Shown here in pieces: positions 47,843-56,822 of a stretch of DNA of 64,000 bases. Origin of the DNA: a bacterium Scap17. GTDB lineage: Bacteria; Pseudomonadota; Gammaproteobacteria; Pseudomonadales; Halomonadaceae. A model generated the notes under the pieces. The model did no database searches. It saw only the letters and a program-made list of their open reading frames with translations, and was not told where the DNA came from. Position 1 is the first letter of the stretch. Each line of letters opens with the position of its first letter. The stretch spans positions 2,356,001-2,420,000 of the forward strand of contig VINJ01000001.1 of assembly GCA_013376735.1 (NCBI GenBank). The letters run 5' to 3'. The position numbers and the translations under genes were made by a program.

Positions 47843-48509
47843 CATCACAGGGCTTGCCATCTTCGATCTTGACGACACCTTGCTCGAGGGCGATGCCACG
47901 GGGCTTTGGACCGACTGGTTGATCGCGAGGGGCTGGATCGTCGATGGCGAGAAATATCGCGCGATCTGGGCACAACAGATGCAAGACTACGTGGCAGGTG
48001 AGCTCGACATGGAGACCCACCTGACTCACCTGCTGGCCCCGCTGGCAGGGCGGGCCGTCAGTGAGGTCGATGCCGAGGTGGCACGCTTTCTCGATGCCGA
48101 GCTGATGCCACGCCTGTATCGTGAGGGGCTGGAGCGGATCCATTGGCACCGCGCTCAGAATCATCAGGTCGTGATCATCTCGGCCTCGACAGCGCATCTG
48201 GTCGCCCCCCTCGCCGAGCGCCTGGCGCTGGACGCGGCCCTGGCCACGGCCCTTGAGACCGAGCAAGGCTGCTACAACGGGCGGGCCTGTGGCATTCGGA
48301 CCTTCCGCGAGGGCAAGCTCGCGGCACTCAAGGCATGGCAACGGCAACACGCCAGCCACAGCACTGGAGTGCCCAGCTGGGGCTATTCGGATTCACGCAA
48401 TGATCTGGCCTTGCTGGAATTCGTCGATCACCCCTTCGCCGTCCACCCGGACCCGACCCTTGCCAACCTGGCGCAACAGCGCGCCTGGCAGACACTACGT
48501 TGGCAATGA
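47835..48509 (+). CDS. HAD-IB family phosphatase (SerB-like)
   Basis: 224 residues from the ATG at 47835, inside the end of the ATPase gene. HAD motif I FDLDDTLLEGD (Asp11 nucleophile, Asp13), motif II VIISAST, motif III Lys in EGKLAAL and motif IV GYSDSRNDLALL are complete, with a helical C1 cap as in phosphoserine phosphatase. As the last gene of an importer and phosphohydrolase operon it may remove the final phosphate from the imported compound or its product. Phosphoserine-like specificity is one possibility but not proven. Confidence 0.88.
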   Translation: MTDITGLAIFDLDDTLLEGDATGLWTDWLIARGWIVDGEKYRAIWAQQMQDYVAGELDMETHLTHLLAPLAGRAVSEVDAEVARFLDAELMPRLYREGLERIHWHRAQNHQVVIISASTAHLVAPLAERLALDAALATALETEQGCYNGRACGIRTFREGKLAALKAWQRQHASHSTGVPSWGYSDSRNDLALLEFVDHPFAVHPDPTLANLAQQRAWQTLRWQ

Positions 48510-48560
48510 AGGAAACCGGGTTGGTAATGAGAGAGGCTGGCAGCAAGAGACGCTGGGCTG

Positions 48561-48632
48561 GAATCGAGAGCTCCTGCGCTGGAATTGAGAGACTGGACGG
48601 GAATCGAGAGTCCCTGCGCTGGAATTGAGAGA
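48561..48632 (+). repeat. Direct repeat, two 32-bp copies at 40-bp period
   Basis: Copies at 48561-48592 and 48601-48632 differ at only two positions and share GAATCGAGAG...CTGCGCTGGAATTGAGAGA. They lie in the 199-bp gap before the CofD-like gene, in its probable leader or promoter region. Origin and role unknown. Confidence 0.8.
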
Positions 48633-48708
48633 AAGTGCATAATAGGCGACGCTGGGCGTAAAAAAAGGCACTCTATGCCAAAAATGCAAGCATAAAGGAA
48701 GCCATGCA

Positions 48709-49914
48709 ATGGCCAAGGTCAGGGTCAGTCGGATCGCACGTGTACCCGATCCCATGCGCGTCAGGCGCTATCTGAAAGCCCCCGAAGTCGGCCCGCGCGT
48801 GCTGTTCTTCAGTGGCGGCACCGCACTGACCGGGGTCTCGCGCACCCTGACCCGCTATACCCACCACAGCATCCATCTGGTGACGCCGTTCGACTCCGGT
48901 GGCAGCTCAGCCAAACTGCGCGACGCCTTCTCGATGCCCGCCATCGGCGACCTGCGTTCACGCCTGATGGCGCTGGCCGATGACAGTGTCCTGGGCCATC
49001 CCGACATCTATCGCCTGTTTACCCACCGCCTGCCGCGTGAAGCGCGCCCGGAGATGCTGCACGCCACGCTGCGCGAGCTGGCAGCCGGACGTCATCCGTT
49101 GACCATGGCGGTCGCGGAACCGATGCGCACCCTGATCTGCCATCAGCTGGGCTTTCTCATCGACGCCATGCCGGAAGGCTTCGATCTGCGCGGCGCCAGC
49201 ATCGGCAACCTGATCATTGCCGGTGGCTATCTGAACCATCACCAGCAGCTGGATCAGATCATCTTCCTGTTCTCCAAGCTGGTACACGTGCGCGGTACGG
49301 TGCGCGCCGTGGTCAATGCCGATTTCCATCTGGCGGCAACGCTGGAAGATGGCCGCGAGATCATCGGTCAGCACCGCATCACCGGCAAGGAAGTCGCCCC
49401 TCTCGATTCGCCCATCGCGCGCATGCGCCTGGCCGCGACAGAGGGCGACCAGCATGTGCCCGTGGTGCCGGAGCTGCACGCCAACAATCGCCAGTTGATC
49501 GAGTCGGCCGAACTGATCTGCTTCCCTCCCGGTAGCTTCTACTCCAGCGTGCTCGCCAATCTGCTGCCCAAGGGCGTCGGGCGCGCAGTGCTGGCCAACC
49601 CCTGCCCCAAGGTCTACATCCCCAACTGCTGCCCGGACCCGGAGCAGACCGGCAAACGCATGGATGAGCTGGTCAGCGTGTTGCTCGACACCCTGTGTGC
49701 CGACCTGACCGGCCGCATGGAAGACTGCCCCACCGAGAACCTGCTCAACATCGTGCTCCTCGACAGCCAGCGCGGTGACTATCCCGGCGGCCCCTGCATC
49801 GAGGCGCTCGAGCGCATGGGCATCACCGTGATCGACACCCGTTTGATCAGCGAGCAGAGCGCACCCTACTACGACAACGAGCTGCTGGTCACCGCGCTGT
49901 TGTCGCTGGTGTGA
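48709..49914 (+). CDS. CofD-like protein (GAK-system type)
   Basis: 401 residues. The N-terminal RVLFFSGGTALTG loop, TPFDSGGSSAKLRDAF, GASIGNLIIAGGYL and ICFPPGSFYSSVLANLLPKG are hallmarks of the CofD/YvcK superfamily, which includes 2-phospho-L-lactate transferase. The closest match I recall is the CofD-related subfamily found in so-called GAK systems, of unknown function. No other GAK-system gene (ATP-grasp, kinase or small helical protein) is visible, so here it stands alone between terminators. A role with F420 is unlikely in this organism but not excluded. GGAAG lies upstream of the ATG. Confidence 0.75.
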   Translation: MAKVRVSRIARVPDPMRVRRYLKAPEVGPRVLFFSGGTALTGVSRTLTRYTHHSIHLVTPFDSGGSSAKLRDAFSMPAIGDLRSRLMALADDSVLGHPDIYRLFTHRLPREARPEMLHATLRELAAGRHPLTMAVAEPMRTLICHQLGFLIDAMPEGFDLRGASIGNLIIAGGYLNHHQQLDQIIFLFSKLVHVRGTVRAVVNADFHLAATLEDGREIIGQHRITGKEVAPLDSPIARMRLAATEGDQHVPVVPELHANNRQLIESAELICFPPGSFYSSVLANLLPKGVGRAVLANPCPKVYIPNCCPDPEQTGKRMDELVSVLLDTLCADLTGRMEDCPTENLLNIVLLDSQRGDYPGGPCIEALERMGITVIDTRLISEQSAPYYDNELLVTALLSLV

Positions 49915-49968
49915 CACCAACCGCGAGACGCTCGGCATGAGTTGCTATGCATGAACTGCTCTGCAGAC

Positions 49969-50011
49969 AAGAACGCCCCCGCCTGCCAACAGCAGACGGG
50001 GGCGTTCTTTT
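49969..50011. terminator. Bidirectional terminator
   Basis: AAGAACGCCCCCG (49969-49981) pairs perfectly with CGGGGGCGTTCTT (49997-50009), followed by TT on the plus strand; it ends the CofD-like gene and probably the converging chromate transporter gene. Confidence 0.88.
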
Positions 50012-50031
50012 GCCAGATACGACGTCGAGAC

Positions 50032-51294
50032 TTAGATCACGCCACGAAGGGCGCCGAGGATCACCATCCCCAGCACCAGCTTCCAGGGTGCCAGCGAAAA
50101 ACGCGTCAGAGCGATGAAGGCGGCCAGCGCGATCACCATGTCCATACGGCTCAGCACGCTGGTGGTCCACAGCGGGTCATAGAGCGCCATGCCCAGCACG
50201 CCCACCACGGCTGCATTGGCGCCGGCGAGCGCAGCGCGCGCCCCGGCACGTGCACGCAGACGCCCCCACAAAGGCGCCACACCGATCAGCAGCAGAATCC
50301 CCGGCAGGAAGATGCTCAACAGCGCAATGACGGCACCGAGCAGTGCCGAACCGCCGTCCACCTGCGCCATGCCAGCCCCCAGCCAGGCGGCAAAGGTGAA
50401 CAGCGGCCCCGGCACCGCCTGGGCGGCGCCATAGCCGGTGAGGAAGGTATCGGCCGCGATATGCCCCGTCTCGACGGTAGAGGCCTCCAATAGCGGCAGC
50501 ACCACATGCCCGCCCCCGAACACCAGCGCCCCGGCACGGTAGAAGATATCGACCAGACTGCCGGAGGCCACCAGCGGCAGGCCGATCAACAACACGAAGA
50601 ACGCGATCAGGCAGTAGCGCGCCAGGCGCGGCGAGACCGGCAGTGACAGCCCCGCGGCCTGGGCTTGCTGGCGCACGGATGCTGCCTTGTCATCACGACA
50701 CAGCAGGCTGCCGAGCACTGCGCCCATCGCGATCACCCCGACCTGGGTCCAGGCGCTCTGTGCCAGCGCCAGGCCCAGCATGGCCAACAGCGCCAGACAG
50801 GTACGCCGCAAATCCGGGCACAGCTTGCGTGCCATGCCCCAGATCGCCTGGGCGACGACGGCCACCGCTACCAGCTTCAAGCCGTGGATCACCCCGGAGG
50901 CCAGCGGCCCTTCGAGGCTGCCGGCCACCAGTGCCAATACCAGCAACGCCAGCGCAGACGGCAAGGTGAAGCCGATCCATGCCAGCAGCCCACCCATCAC
51001 GCCACCGCCACGCACCATGCCCAGCGCGAACCCGACCTGACTGCTGGCCGGCCCCGGCAGAAACTGACAGAGCGCGACCAGCTCAGCGTAGGCCTTGTCA
51101 CTCAACCAGCCTCGCCTGCGTACCAGCTCATCGTGGAAGTATCCGAGGTGGGCAATCGGGCCGCCGAAGCTGGTCAGTCCCAGCGTGAAGAAGGTGCGCA
51201 GCACTTCACTGCGCCGCGTCTTGTCGCTCGCAAGCGGGGCATCAGGCGTCGCAGGGTCGCGCTCACGCCTTGCAGTTTCATCCGGATGTGACAT
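50032..51294 (-). CDS. chrA: Chromate efflux transporter
   Basis: 420 residues with two homologous halves of about six helices each, the long form of the CHR family. Each half carries the diagnostic motifs: FGGPIAHLGYFHDELV and QFLPGPASSQVG in the first, FGGGHVVLPLLE and AQAVPGPLFTFAAWLGA in the second. It exports chromate from the cytoplasm, driven by the proton-motive force. No chrB regulator is seen. It lies near an arsenate-resistance operon, making a small oxyanion-resistance cluster, but is separated from it by 314 bp and an inverted repeat. Confidence 0.93.
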   Translation of the reverse strand: MSHPDETARRERDPATPDAPLASDKTRRSEVLRTFFTLGLTSFGGPIAHLGYFHDELVRRRGWLSDKAYAELVALCQFLPGPASSQVGFALGMVRGGGVMGGLLAWIGFTLPSALALLVLALVAGSLEGPLASGVIHGLKLVAVAVVAQAIWGMARKLCPDLRRTCLALLAMLGLALAQSAWTQVGVIAMGAVLGSLLCRDDKAASVRQQAQAAGLSLPVSPRLARYCLIAFFVLLIGLPLVASGSLVDIFYRAGALVFGGGHVVLPLLEASTVETGHIAADTFLTGYGAAQAVPGPLFTFAAWLGAGMAQVDGGSALLGAVIALLSIFLPGILLLIGVAPLWGRLRARAGARAALAGANAAVVGVLGMALYDPLWTTSVLSRMDMVIALAAFIALTRFSLAPWKLVLGMVILGALRGVI

Positions 51295-51608
51295 GACGTT
51301 TCTCTTGGAACGGAAAGAAAAGGCTAACGACCGGAAATCCAGCCAGGAGCTTATATCAGGGACTTATGTGAGAGATATACAAAGATTCTTCACTTGCTGA
51401 CGCTACGGTGACATCAGGTGAATGCGCAATGTCCTGATTCTCGCCCCTTGCATCACCCACCAGACTATCGCCGCCAGATGACAGGAAGCCCTTCCCATCA
51501 ATGGGGAGGGCTTCCTGTAGGAGTGCTTTCTGCATACTGGCTCAGGCGTCAGCAACACGCCTTATGGCACCGGGTCATCAAGCGCAAGGCGCCTTTAGTC
51601 ATGGCGCA
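51295..51608. other. Intergenic region upstream of chrA and downstream of arsJ
   Basis: 314 bp. Contains the 16-bp inverted repeat at 51481-51518 and an AT-richer tract near 51350-51400 that probably holds the chrA promoter; no consensus pair with good spacing was found. Confidence 0.4.
51481..51518. terminator. 16-bp inverted repeat, likely terminator of arsJ
   Basis: 51481-51496 pairs with 51503-51518 (one G-T pair) around a 6-nt loop. It lies past the arsJ stop on the minus strand. There is no T-run, so termination efficiency is uncertain. Confidence 0.55.
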
Positions 51609-52928
51609 TCAGGTAGCCGACGTCTTCTGAGTGGAGGCATGCTGCGTGTCAGGGGGCAGTGCGATGGCCATCACGGCGCTCGCCGCCACCAGCGCCGCCG
51701 ACCACCACAGGCAGGCTTCCAGCCCATAGGCCTGATAGAGCCAGCCGGACAGCAAGGTGCCCAGCAGGCGCCCCATGGCGTTGGCCATGTAATAGAAGCC
51801 GACATCCATCGACACGCCTTCACTGCGCGCGAAGCGCACGATCAGGTAGCTGTGCCAACTGGAATTGACCGCAAAGATGACGCCGAACACCAGCAGGCCG
51901 ATGATCAGCCACTCGAGAGGTGCCAGCCCCAGCAGGATGGCCGCAGTCCTGTCGACTCCCTGCTGCACATCCAGCGACATGCTCGCCATCAGCGCGGGCA
52001 ACAAGGCCAGCACACCAGCCAGCAGCACGGTCATCCAGCGCACGCCTGCATCACCGTGCAAGCGACGCGCGATCGGCCCGGTGATGCGCGGGGCCTGGGT
52101 CTGCACCCCGCCGTAACCGATCACCCACGCGGCCATCAGGATACCGACTGTCCAGAAGTTCCAGCCATGTACCTCGGCCAGATAGACCGGCAAGGCGACC
52201 ACGAACCAGACATCGCGTGCAGCGAACAGACACATGCGCGCCGCCGACAGCACATTGACCGCTCGCGAGGTCGAGAACATCTCACGAAACGCCGGCTTGC
52301 GGCTGGCCTTGCTCTGCCCCAGTGATGCCGAGAGCTTGCGCAGGGACAGCACCAGCACCACAGCCAGCATCAGCCACATGGCCAACACCGTGCCCTGGAA
52401 GCCGATGAGGCTGAGCGCCGCGCCACCGAGGAAGAAGCCCAGACCCTTGAGAGCATTCTTGGAACCGGTCAGCAGCGCGACCCAGCGATACAGCGAGCTC
52501 TGCGACTGCGCCGCCTGCTGCCCCTTCGGCACCAGCACCTTGATGGCGCTCTTGGCGCTCATCTTGTTGAGATCCTTGGCGATGCCCGACAGCGCCTGGG
52601 CGATCATCACCCAGATCACCGTCAGCATGGGCTCCGGCACCAACAGCATGCCGAGCGCCACCAGCTGCATCGCAAGCCCGGCATTCATGGTGCGATTGAG
52701 GCCAAGCCTTGCCCCCAGCCAACCGCCGACCAGGTTGGTGACGACACCGAAGGCTTCGTAGAACAGGAACAGCAGCGCGATATCCAGCGCCGAATAGCCC
52801 AGCGAATGGAAATGCAGCACCACCAGCATGCGCAGTGCGCCATCCGTCAGCGTGAAGGCCCAGTAATTCCCCGTCACCAGCAGGTACTGGCGCACCTCAT
52901 GGGGCAGCTCTCGCAGGCGGGCAAGCAT
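51609..52928 (-). CDS. arsJ: Organoarsenical efflux MFS transporter ArsJ
   Basis: 439 residues from the ATG at 52928, one base after the gapdh stop with GGAG inside that gene. Twelve hydrophobic helices of the MFS fold and N-terminal LLVTGNYWAFTLTDGALRMLVVLHF match ArsJ. In the known system a dedicated glyceraldehyde-3-phosphate dehydrogenase adds arsenate to make 1-arseno-3-phosphoglycerate, which ArsJ exports and which then hydrolyses outside, giving arsenate resistance. The gene order arsR-gapdh-arsJ is exactly as in characterised operons, making this assignment firm. Confidence 0.93.
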   Translation of the reverse strand: MLARLRELPHEVRQYLLVTGNYWAFTLTDGALRMLVVLHFHSLGYSALDIALLFLFYEAFGVVTNLVGGWLGARLGLNRTMNAGLAMQLVALGMLLVPEPMLTVIWVMIAQALSGIAKDLNKMSAKSAIKVLVPKGQQAAQSQSSLYRWVALLTGSKNALKGLGFFLGGAALSLIGFQGTVLAMWLMLAVVLVLSLRKLSASLGQSKASRKPAFREMFSTSRAVNVLSAARMCLFAARDVWFVVALPVYLAEVHGWNFWTVGILMAAWVIGYGGVQTQAPRITGPIARRLHGDAGVRWMTVLLAGVLALLPALMASMSLDVQQGVDRTAAILLGLAPLEWLIIGLLVFGVIFAVNSSWHSYLIVRFARSEGVSMDVGFYYMANAMGRLLGTLLSGWLYQAYGLEACLWWSAALVAASAVMAIALPPDTQHASTQKTSAT

Positions 52929-52929
52929 G

Positions 52930-54036
52930 TCAGCGCTCCCGTGTACTGGCGTCGGCCAGATCACCCAGACCCACTTTCAGCGCCAGCTCTGCGGTGCGAT
53001 TGGCATAGCCCCACTCGTTGTCATACCAGGCGTACAGCTTGAGCTGGGTACCCGCGACCACCATGGTCGAGGGCGCATCGATGATGCTGGAGCGGGAATC
53101 GGTACGGAAATCGATCGACACCAGCGGACGTGTCTCGTAGCCCAGCACGCCGGCCAGTTCGCCTTCTGCCGCGCACTGCAGCGCCTGATTGACCTCATCC
53201 ACCGTCACTTCGCGGTTGAGCTCGAACACCATGTCGGTCAGCGAGGCATTGGCCAGCGGCACGCGAATGGCGTGGCCGTTCAAGCGGCCTTCCAGTTCCG
53301 GGAAGATGGCACTGATCGCCTTGGCGGAACCGGTGGTCGTCGGAATCAGGCTCATGCCGCAGGCCCGCGCGCGGCGCAGGTCCTTGTGCGGCGCATCCAG
53401 AATCGTCTGGGTATTGGTGATGTCGTGCACGGTGGTCATGGAGCCATGACGAATGCCGAACTGCGCCTGAATCACCTTGATCACCGGTGCCAGGCAGTTG
53501 GTGGTGCAGCTGGCCGCCGTCACGATGCGATGCTGTTCGGCGTTGTAGAGGTGGTCGTTGACGCCCATGACGATGTTGAGCACGCCCTCTTCCTTTACCG
53601 GCGCGGAGACCACGACCCGCGTGACGCCCTGCTCGAGATAGGCGTTCAGCACCTCGGTGCTCTTCTTCTTGCCGGAGGCCTCGATCACCACATCGCAGCC
53701 TGACCAGTCGGTGTCACCGATCTCACGCTGGCTTGAGAATGCCGTGCGCTGACCATCGAGGGTGATGGAGTCCGCGTCACTGGTGATACCGGCACCCGAC
53801 GACCACTGGCCATGCACGGAATCGAATTCCAGCAGATGAGCGAAGGTCGCGGCATCGCCACCCGGGTCATTGATACGCACCACGTCCAGCGCGATATCCT
53901 CGCGCAGCTTCCACAGCGCGCGCAGCGCGAGACGACCGATGCGTCCGAAACCGTTGATGCCGACGCGCAGGGCCGGCATGCCCTCCGGCACGGTGATGGA
54001 CGAGGAATAGGACGGAGCGCTATGAGCAGGACACAT
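52930..54036 (-). CDS. gapdh: ArsJ-associated glyceraldehyde-3-phosphate dehydrogenase
   Basis: 368 residues from the ATG at 54036, which has AAGGAA six bases upstream; an ATG at 54042 abuts that site and is less likely. The NAD-binding [14 protein letters not shown], catalytic SCTTNCLAP and the terminal [10 protein letters not shown] are intact. In arsJ operons this enzyme forms the unstable arseno-phosphoglycerate exported by ArsJ. A non-essential N-terminal extension of about 20 residues precedes the Rossmann fold. Coupled to arsJ by one base and following arsR by 57 nt. Confidence 0.93.
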   Translation of the reverse strand: MCPAHSAPSYSSSITVPEGMPALRVGINGFGRIGRLALRALWKLREDIALDVVRINDPGGDAATFAHLLEFDSVHGQWSSGAGITSDADSITLDGQRTAFSSQREIGDTDWSGCDVVIEASGKKKSTEVLNAYLEQGVTRVVVSAPVKEEGVLNIVMGVNDHLYNAEQHRIVTAASCTTNCLAPVIKVIQAQFGIRHGSMTTVHDITNTQTILDAPHKDLRRARACGMSLIPTTTGSAKAISAIFPELEGRLNGHAIRVPLANASLTDMVFELNREVTVDEVNQALQCAAEGELAGVLGYETRPLVSIDFRTDSRSSIIDAPSTMVVAGTQLKLYAWYDNEWGYANRTAELALKVGLGDLADASTRER

Positions 54037-54093
54037 GGGCATTTCCTTGAGAGTGTTCGAAAGGATTCGGCTAACGTTCTTCGCCCTGTGCGC

Positions 54094-54498
54094 TCAGCAG
54101 CAGCGCACAGGGCGGTTGGGCATCGTCTCCAGCCACGCCACCCAGCGCGACACCTCGCGGGCGTTGGCCTGACAGAGAGTCGCGAGAATCTGATGGCACC
54201 AGGCCGGTAGATCAGGTGCCAGGCGGTAGTGCACCCACTGGCCACGCCGCTGACTGGTCAGCAGGCCAGCATCTCTCAGCTGGGCGAGATGCCGCGAGAC
54301 CTTGGGTTGGGAGATGGGCATGGCGCGCTGTTCCAACAGCCAGATGAGCTCGCAGACACACAACTCTTCCATCTGAGCCAACAGCTGCACGACGGTCAGG
54401 CGAGTATCCTCGGCAAGGCACTTGAAGACCTGCAAAGGTGTCAGGCAGGCCGCCATGCCGCCCACCCCATCAATAGCGTCATGGGTTGACGGTTTCAT
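54094..54498 (-). CDS. arsR: ArsR-family arsenic-responsive repressor
   Basis: 134 residues from the ATG at 54498 (GAGGAC upstream); the longer open frame crosses the promoter and is not protein-like. The winged helix ISQPKVSRHLAQLRDAGLL and ELCVCEL with Cys47 and Cys49 form the As(III) site, and terminal Cys133-Cys134 could add ligands. It should repress the arsR-gapdh-arsJ operon through the AT-rich palindrome just upstream and release it on arsenite binding. A 9-residue insertion (EQRAMPISQ region) relative to the other ArsR in this window precedes the recognition helix. Confidence 0.92.
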   Translation of the reverse strand: MKPSTHDAIDGVGGMAACLTPLQVFKCLAEDTRLTVVQLLAQMEELCVCELIWLLEQRAMPISQPKVSRHLAQLRDAGLLTSQRRGQWVHYRLAPDLPAWCHQILATLCQANAREVSRWVAWLETMPNRPVRCC

Positions 54499-54945
54499 GG
54501 CGATGTCCTCGCGTATGCCTGAGCCATCTTGATCCCCTCCCGATTCCCTCTCACCGGCACCTGACGCATGGCAAGGCAGGTTGCCTGCCAGCCGGCTGAA
54601 GCGCGGTGATATATGAAATATCATATATATGTTTTTCCATATATCAAGTGACACATGCATGAAAGTTGGATGACAGCCGGTGCGTGAATCAATGGCAGCG
54701 ATGGACAGCGAGTGAAGGGTAAATGGAGGGCGAATGAAGCACGTTCAGAGTGTCGCTTGGCTCGGTGTACCAGCGGGTAGGCGGTCACACCATCGCCACT
54801 GTTGCGCAAACGGCACGCATATGTTGCCTGGCCTCAAAAGCGAATGCGCTTGCGAACAAAAGTCGAGCAGCGTTAGTGTGTGCCCATCAAGCACACCAAG
54901 TGCCCTTTTGAATCACGCATCCCTCGTGATGCACAGGAGAGACAA
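54499..54945. other. Intergenic region between divergent arsR and thioredoxin genes
   Basis: 447 bp holding the ars operator/promoter (separate entry) and, on the plus strand, the trxA promoter. The leader of arsR would be about 110 nt. No additional gene is supported. Confidence 0.5.
54607..54647 (-). promoter_or_regulatory. ars operon promoter with overlapping ArsR operator
   Basis: On the minus strand TTGATA (54642-54647) and TATGAT (54620-54625) are 16 bp apart, a good sigma70 promoter. TGATATATG (54607-54615) and CATATATCA (54638-54646) form a perfect 9-bp inverted repeat that overlaps both elements, the position expected for ArsR repression. Confidence 0.75.
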
Positions 54946-55269
54946 ATGGCGGATTTCGCACAAGTCGTCGATAGCAACTACACCCAGGAAGTCATCGAGA
55001 GCGAGCAGCCGGTACTGGTCAAGTTCTGGGCACCGTGGTGCGGCCCGTGCAAGATGCTCGACCCGATCGTCGAATCCATCGCCGAAGAACAGGGTGATGC
55101 TCTCAAGGTCGTTGCCATCAATGTCGATGATGCACCGGACCTCGCCGCCCAGAATGGCGTCCGCGGACTGCCAACCATCGCGCTGTTCAAGTCTGGCGAG
55201 AAGCTCGAAGCCCTGACCGGTGTCCAGCCGAAGGAAAACTTCGATGCCATGATCTCGCGTCACGCCTGA
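54946..55269 (+). CDS. trxA: Thioredoxin
   Basis: 107 residues, the normal size. The redox motif WCGPC at 31-35, the cis-proline segment GLPTIALF and the conserved KFWAPW strand are all present. It reduces disulfides in cytoplasmic proteins such as ribonucleotide reductase, being recharged by thioredoxin reductase. AGGAGAGACAA precedes the ATG. Monocistronic, divergent from the ars operon and ended by a strong terminator. It could also serve arsenate reductase enzymes, but that is speculation. Confidence 0.97.
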   Translation: MADFAQVVDSNYTQEVIESEQPVLVKFWAPWCGPCKMLDPIVESIAEEQGDALKVVAINVDDAPDLAAQNGVRGLPTIALFKSGEKLEALTGVQPKENFDAMISRHA

Positions 55270-55310
55270 TCGAATCGGCCGCTGGCCGCAAGGCACAGAC
55301 GCTGCAATGA

Positions 55311-55340
55311 AAAAAACGCCCTCCATGAGGGCGTTTTTTT
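55311..55340 (+). terminator. Terminator of trxA
   Basis: AAAAAACGCCCTC (55311-55323) pairs with GAGGGCGTTTTTT (55327-55339) around CAT, followed by T. Confidence 0.92.
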
Positions 55341-55472
55341 GGTCTGCACGGTGCTTTAGGTTACTCTATACCCATGATTTTTCAGGAAATTATCGTCATC
55401 GAGAAATCCCTGACTTCAAGATATCGCTCATCGCGACAGTAACACCAGCATTATCACGACAAGGAAACATTG

Positions 55473-56591
55473 ATGCCCGACCCCGTCCGTTCGCCCCGAC
55501 ATCTGGGCATGATCGCCCTGCTTACTGGCCTGCTGACGGGCTGTGCCAACGGCCATACGACGCTGCCGGCCACCACCTCAGCGCTCAAGGCCGGGCCTGC
55601 CTACGGTGAGATGCGCTCTGTCGCCGTCATGCAGATTCGCCCCGGCAATGTGGCAGTGACGCCCAATGGACAGGTCTTCGCCACCATCCACCCGATGGAT
55701 GGGGACCACGATGTGCAGCTGGTCGAGATCACCGGCCAGAACAGCTACCGCGCCTGGCCCTCCCCCGCCTTGCAGACGCATGCTGGCCGCTACAGCGACG
55801 CCACCATCGATTCCCCGCTGGGCATCTACCAGGATGGCCAAGGCGGGCTTTGGATCACCGACATGGGGCTGCATCTGGGCAAGACCCGCCTGTGGGGCTT
55901 CGATATTGCCTCGGGCAAGCTGATCACCAAGCTGACTTTGCCGGCGAATATCGCCCCCGAGGGTAGCTTCGTGCAGGACCTGGCGGTGGACCGCAGCCGT
56001 GGCGTGGCCTATCTGGCAGACATCGCCAATCCGGGCTTGATCACCGTTGACCTGGAGAGCGGCGAGGCCACCCGCTTCGGCGAGCATCCGGCGCTTGAGG
56101 CAGAACCCGGTGCCAAGCTCAAGATCAATGGCAAGGACATCCAGTTCAATGGCAAGCCTGCCAAGGTCGGCGTCGACCCGATCACCCTGTCCGGCGATGG
56201 AGAGACGGTCTTCTTCGGCGCCATGACCGGCCACAGCTGGTACAGCGTACCGGCCAGACTGCTGCGCGAAGGCGCCGATCACGCCACCATCGCCGCTGCC
56301 ATCACGCGCGTCGGCGACAAGCCCGTTTCCGATGGCGCGGATACCGCCGGGGGCATCCACTACTTCACCAACCTCAATCAGCATGGGCTGGATGTACTGG
56401 GCGCCGATGGCAAACTGACGCCGCTGGTGCGCGATGAGCGTCTCGACTGGCCGGATGGCGTGCGCATGGCAGCCGACGGCTGGCTCTATGTCACCGTCAA
56501 CCAGCTCGACAGCACGCCGCCCTTCAATGACGGCAAGGACAGCGGCCAGGCGCCGTACCGTATCTTCAAGGTCTGGCCGGTCGATAATTGA
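55473..56591 (+). CDS. Major-royal-jelly/yellow-like lipoprotein
   Basis: 372 residues from the ATG at 55473 with AAGGAA upstream. The signal peptide ends in a lipobox (LLTGC, Cys24), so it is a membrane-anchored lipoprotein. The rest is a beta-propeller of the yellow/MRJP type, with VTPNGQVFATIHPM, GLWITDMG, FVQDLAVD, AYLADIANPGLITVDL, GVDPITLSGDGETVFFGAM and LDWPDGVRMAADGWLYVT. Bacterial members are uncharacterised; they may bind or lactonise small molecules like SMP30-type propellers. Monocistronic with a perfect hairpin downstream. Confidence 0.85.
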   Translation: MPDPVRSPRHLGMIALLTGLLTGCANGHTTLPATTSALKAGPAYGEMRSVAVMQIRPGNVAVTPNGQVFATIHPMDGDHDVQLVEITGQNSYRAWPSPALQTHAGRYSDATIDSPLGIYQDGQGGLWITDMGLHLGKTRLWGFDIASGKLITKLTLPANIAPEGSFVQDLAVDRSRGVAYLADIANPGLITVDLESGEATRFGEHPALEAEPGAKLKINGKDIQFNGKPAKVGVDPITLSGDGETVFFGAMTGHSWYSVPARLLREGADHATIAAAITRVGDKPVSDGADTAGGIHYFTNLNQHGLDVLGADGKLTPLVRDERLDWPDGVRMAADGWLYVTVNQLDSTPPFNDGKDSGQAPYRIFKVWPVDN

Positions 56592-56629
56592 GACGGCTAT
56601 AAAGAGGTCCATCGAGTCGACCCTCTGAA

Positions 56630-56676
56630 CGACAACGCCCGCATTCCTTGGTCAGGAATGCGGGCGTTGTCGTTTC
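56630..56676. terminator. 18-bp perfect hairpin terminator
   Basis: 56630-56647 pairs with 56655-56672 (7-nt loop), followed by TTTC. Ends the lipoprotein gene. Confidence 0.88.
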
Positions 56677-56822
56677 TCATCCTGTTGAAACCCTGCTGGA
56701 CACTTGCAGGAGGACTGAACAATACTGACGACAAACAAACGTTTGAATTTGCACTGACCAGCAGCGTGTCAAGACAGCCTAATGACAAGCCCAGCCCAAA
56801 ATAAAAAAGAGACCAGATCGCC

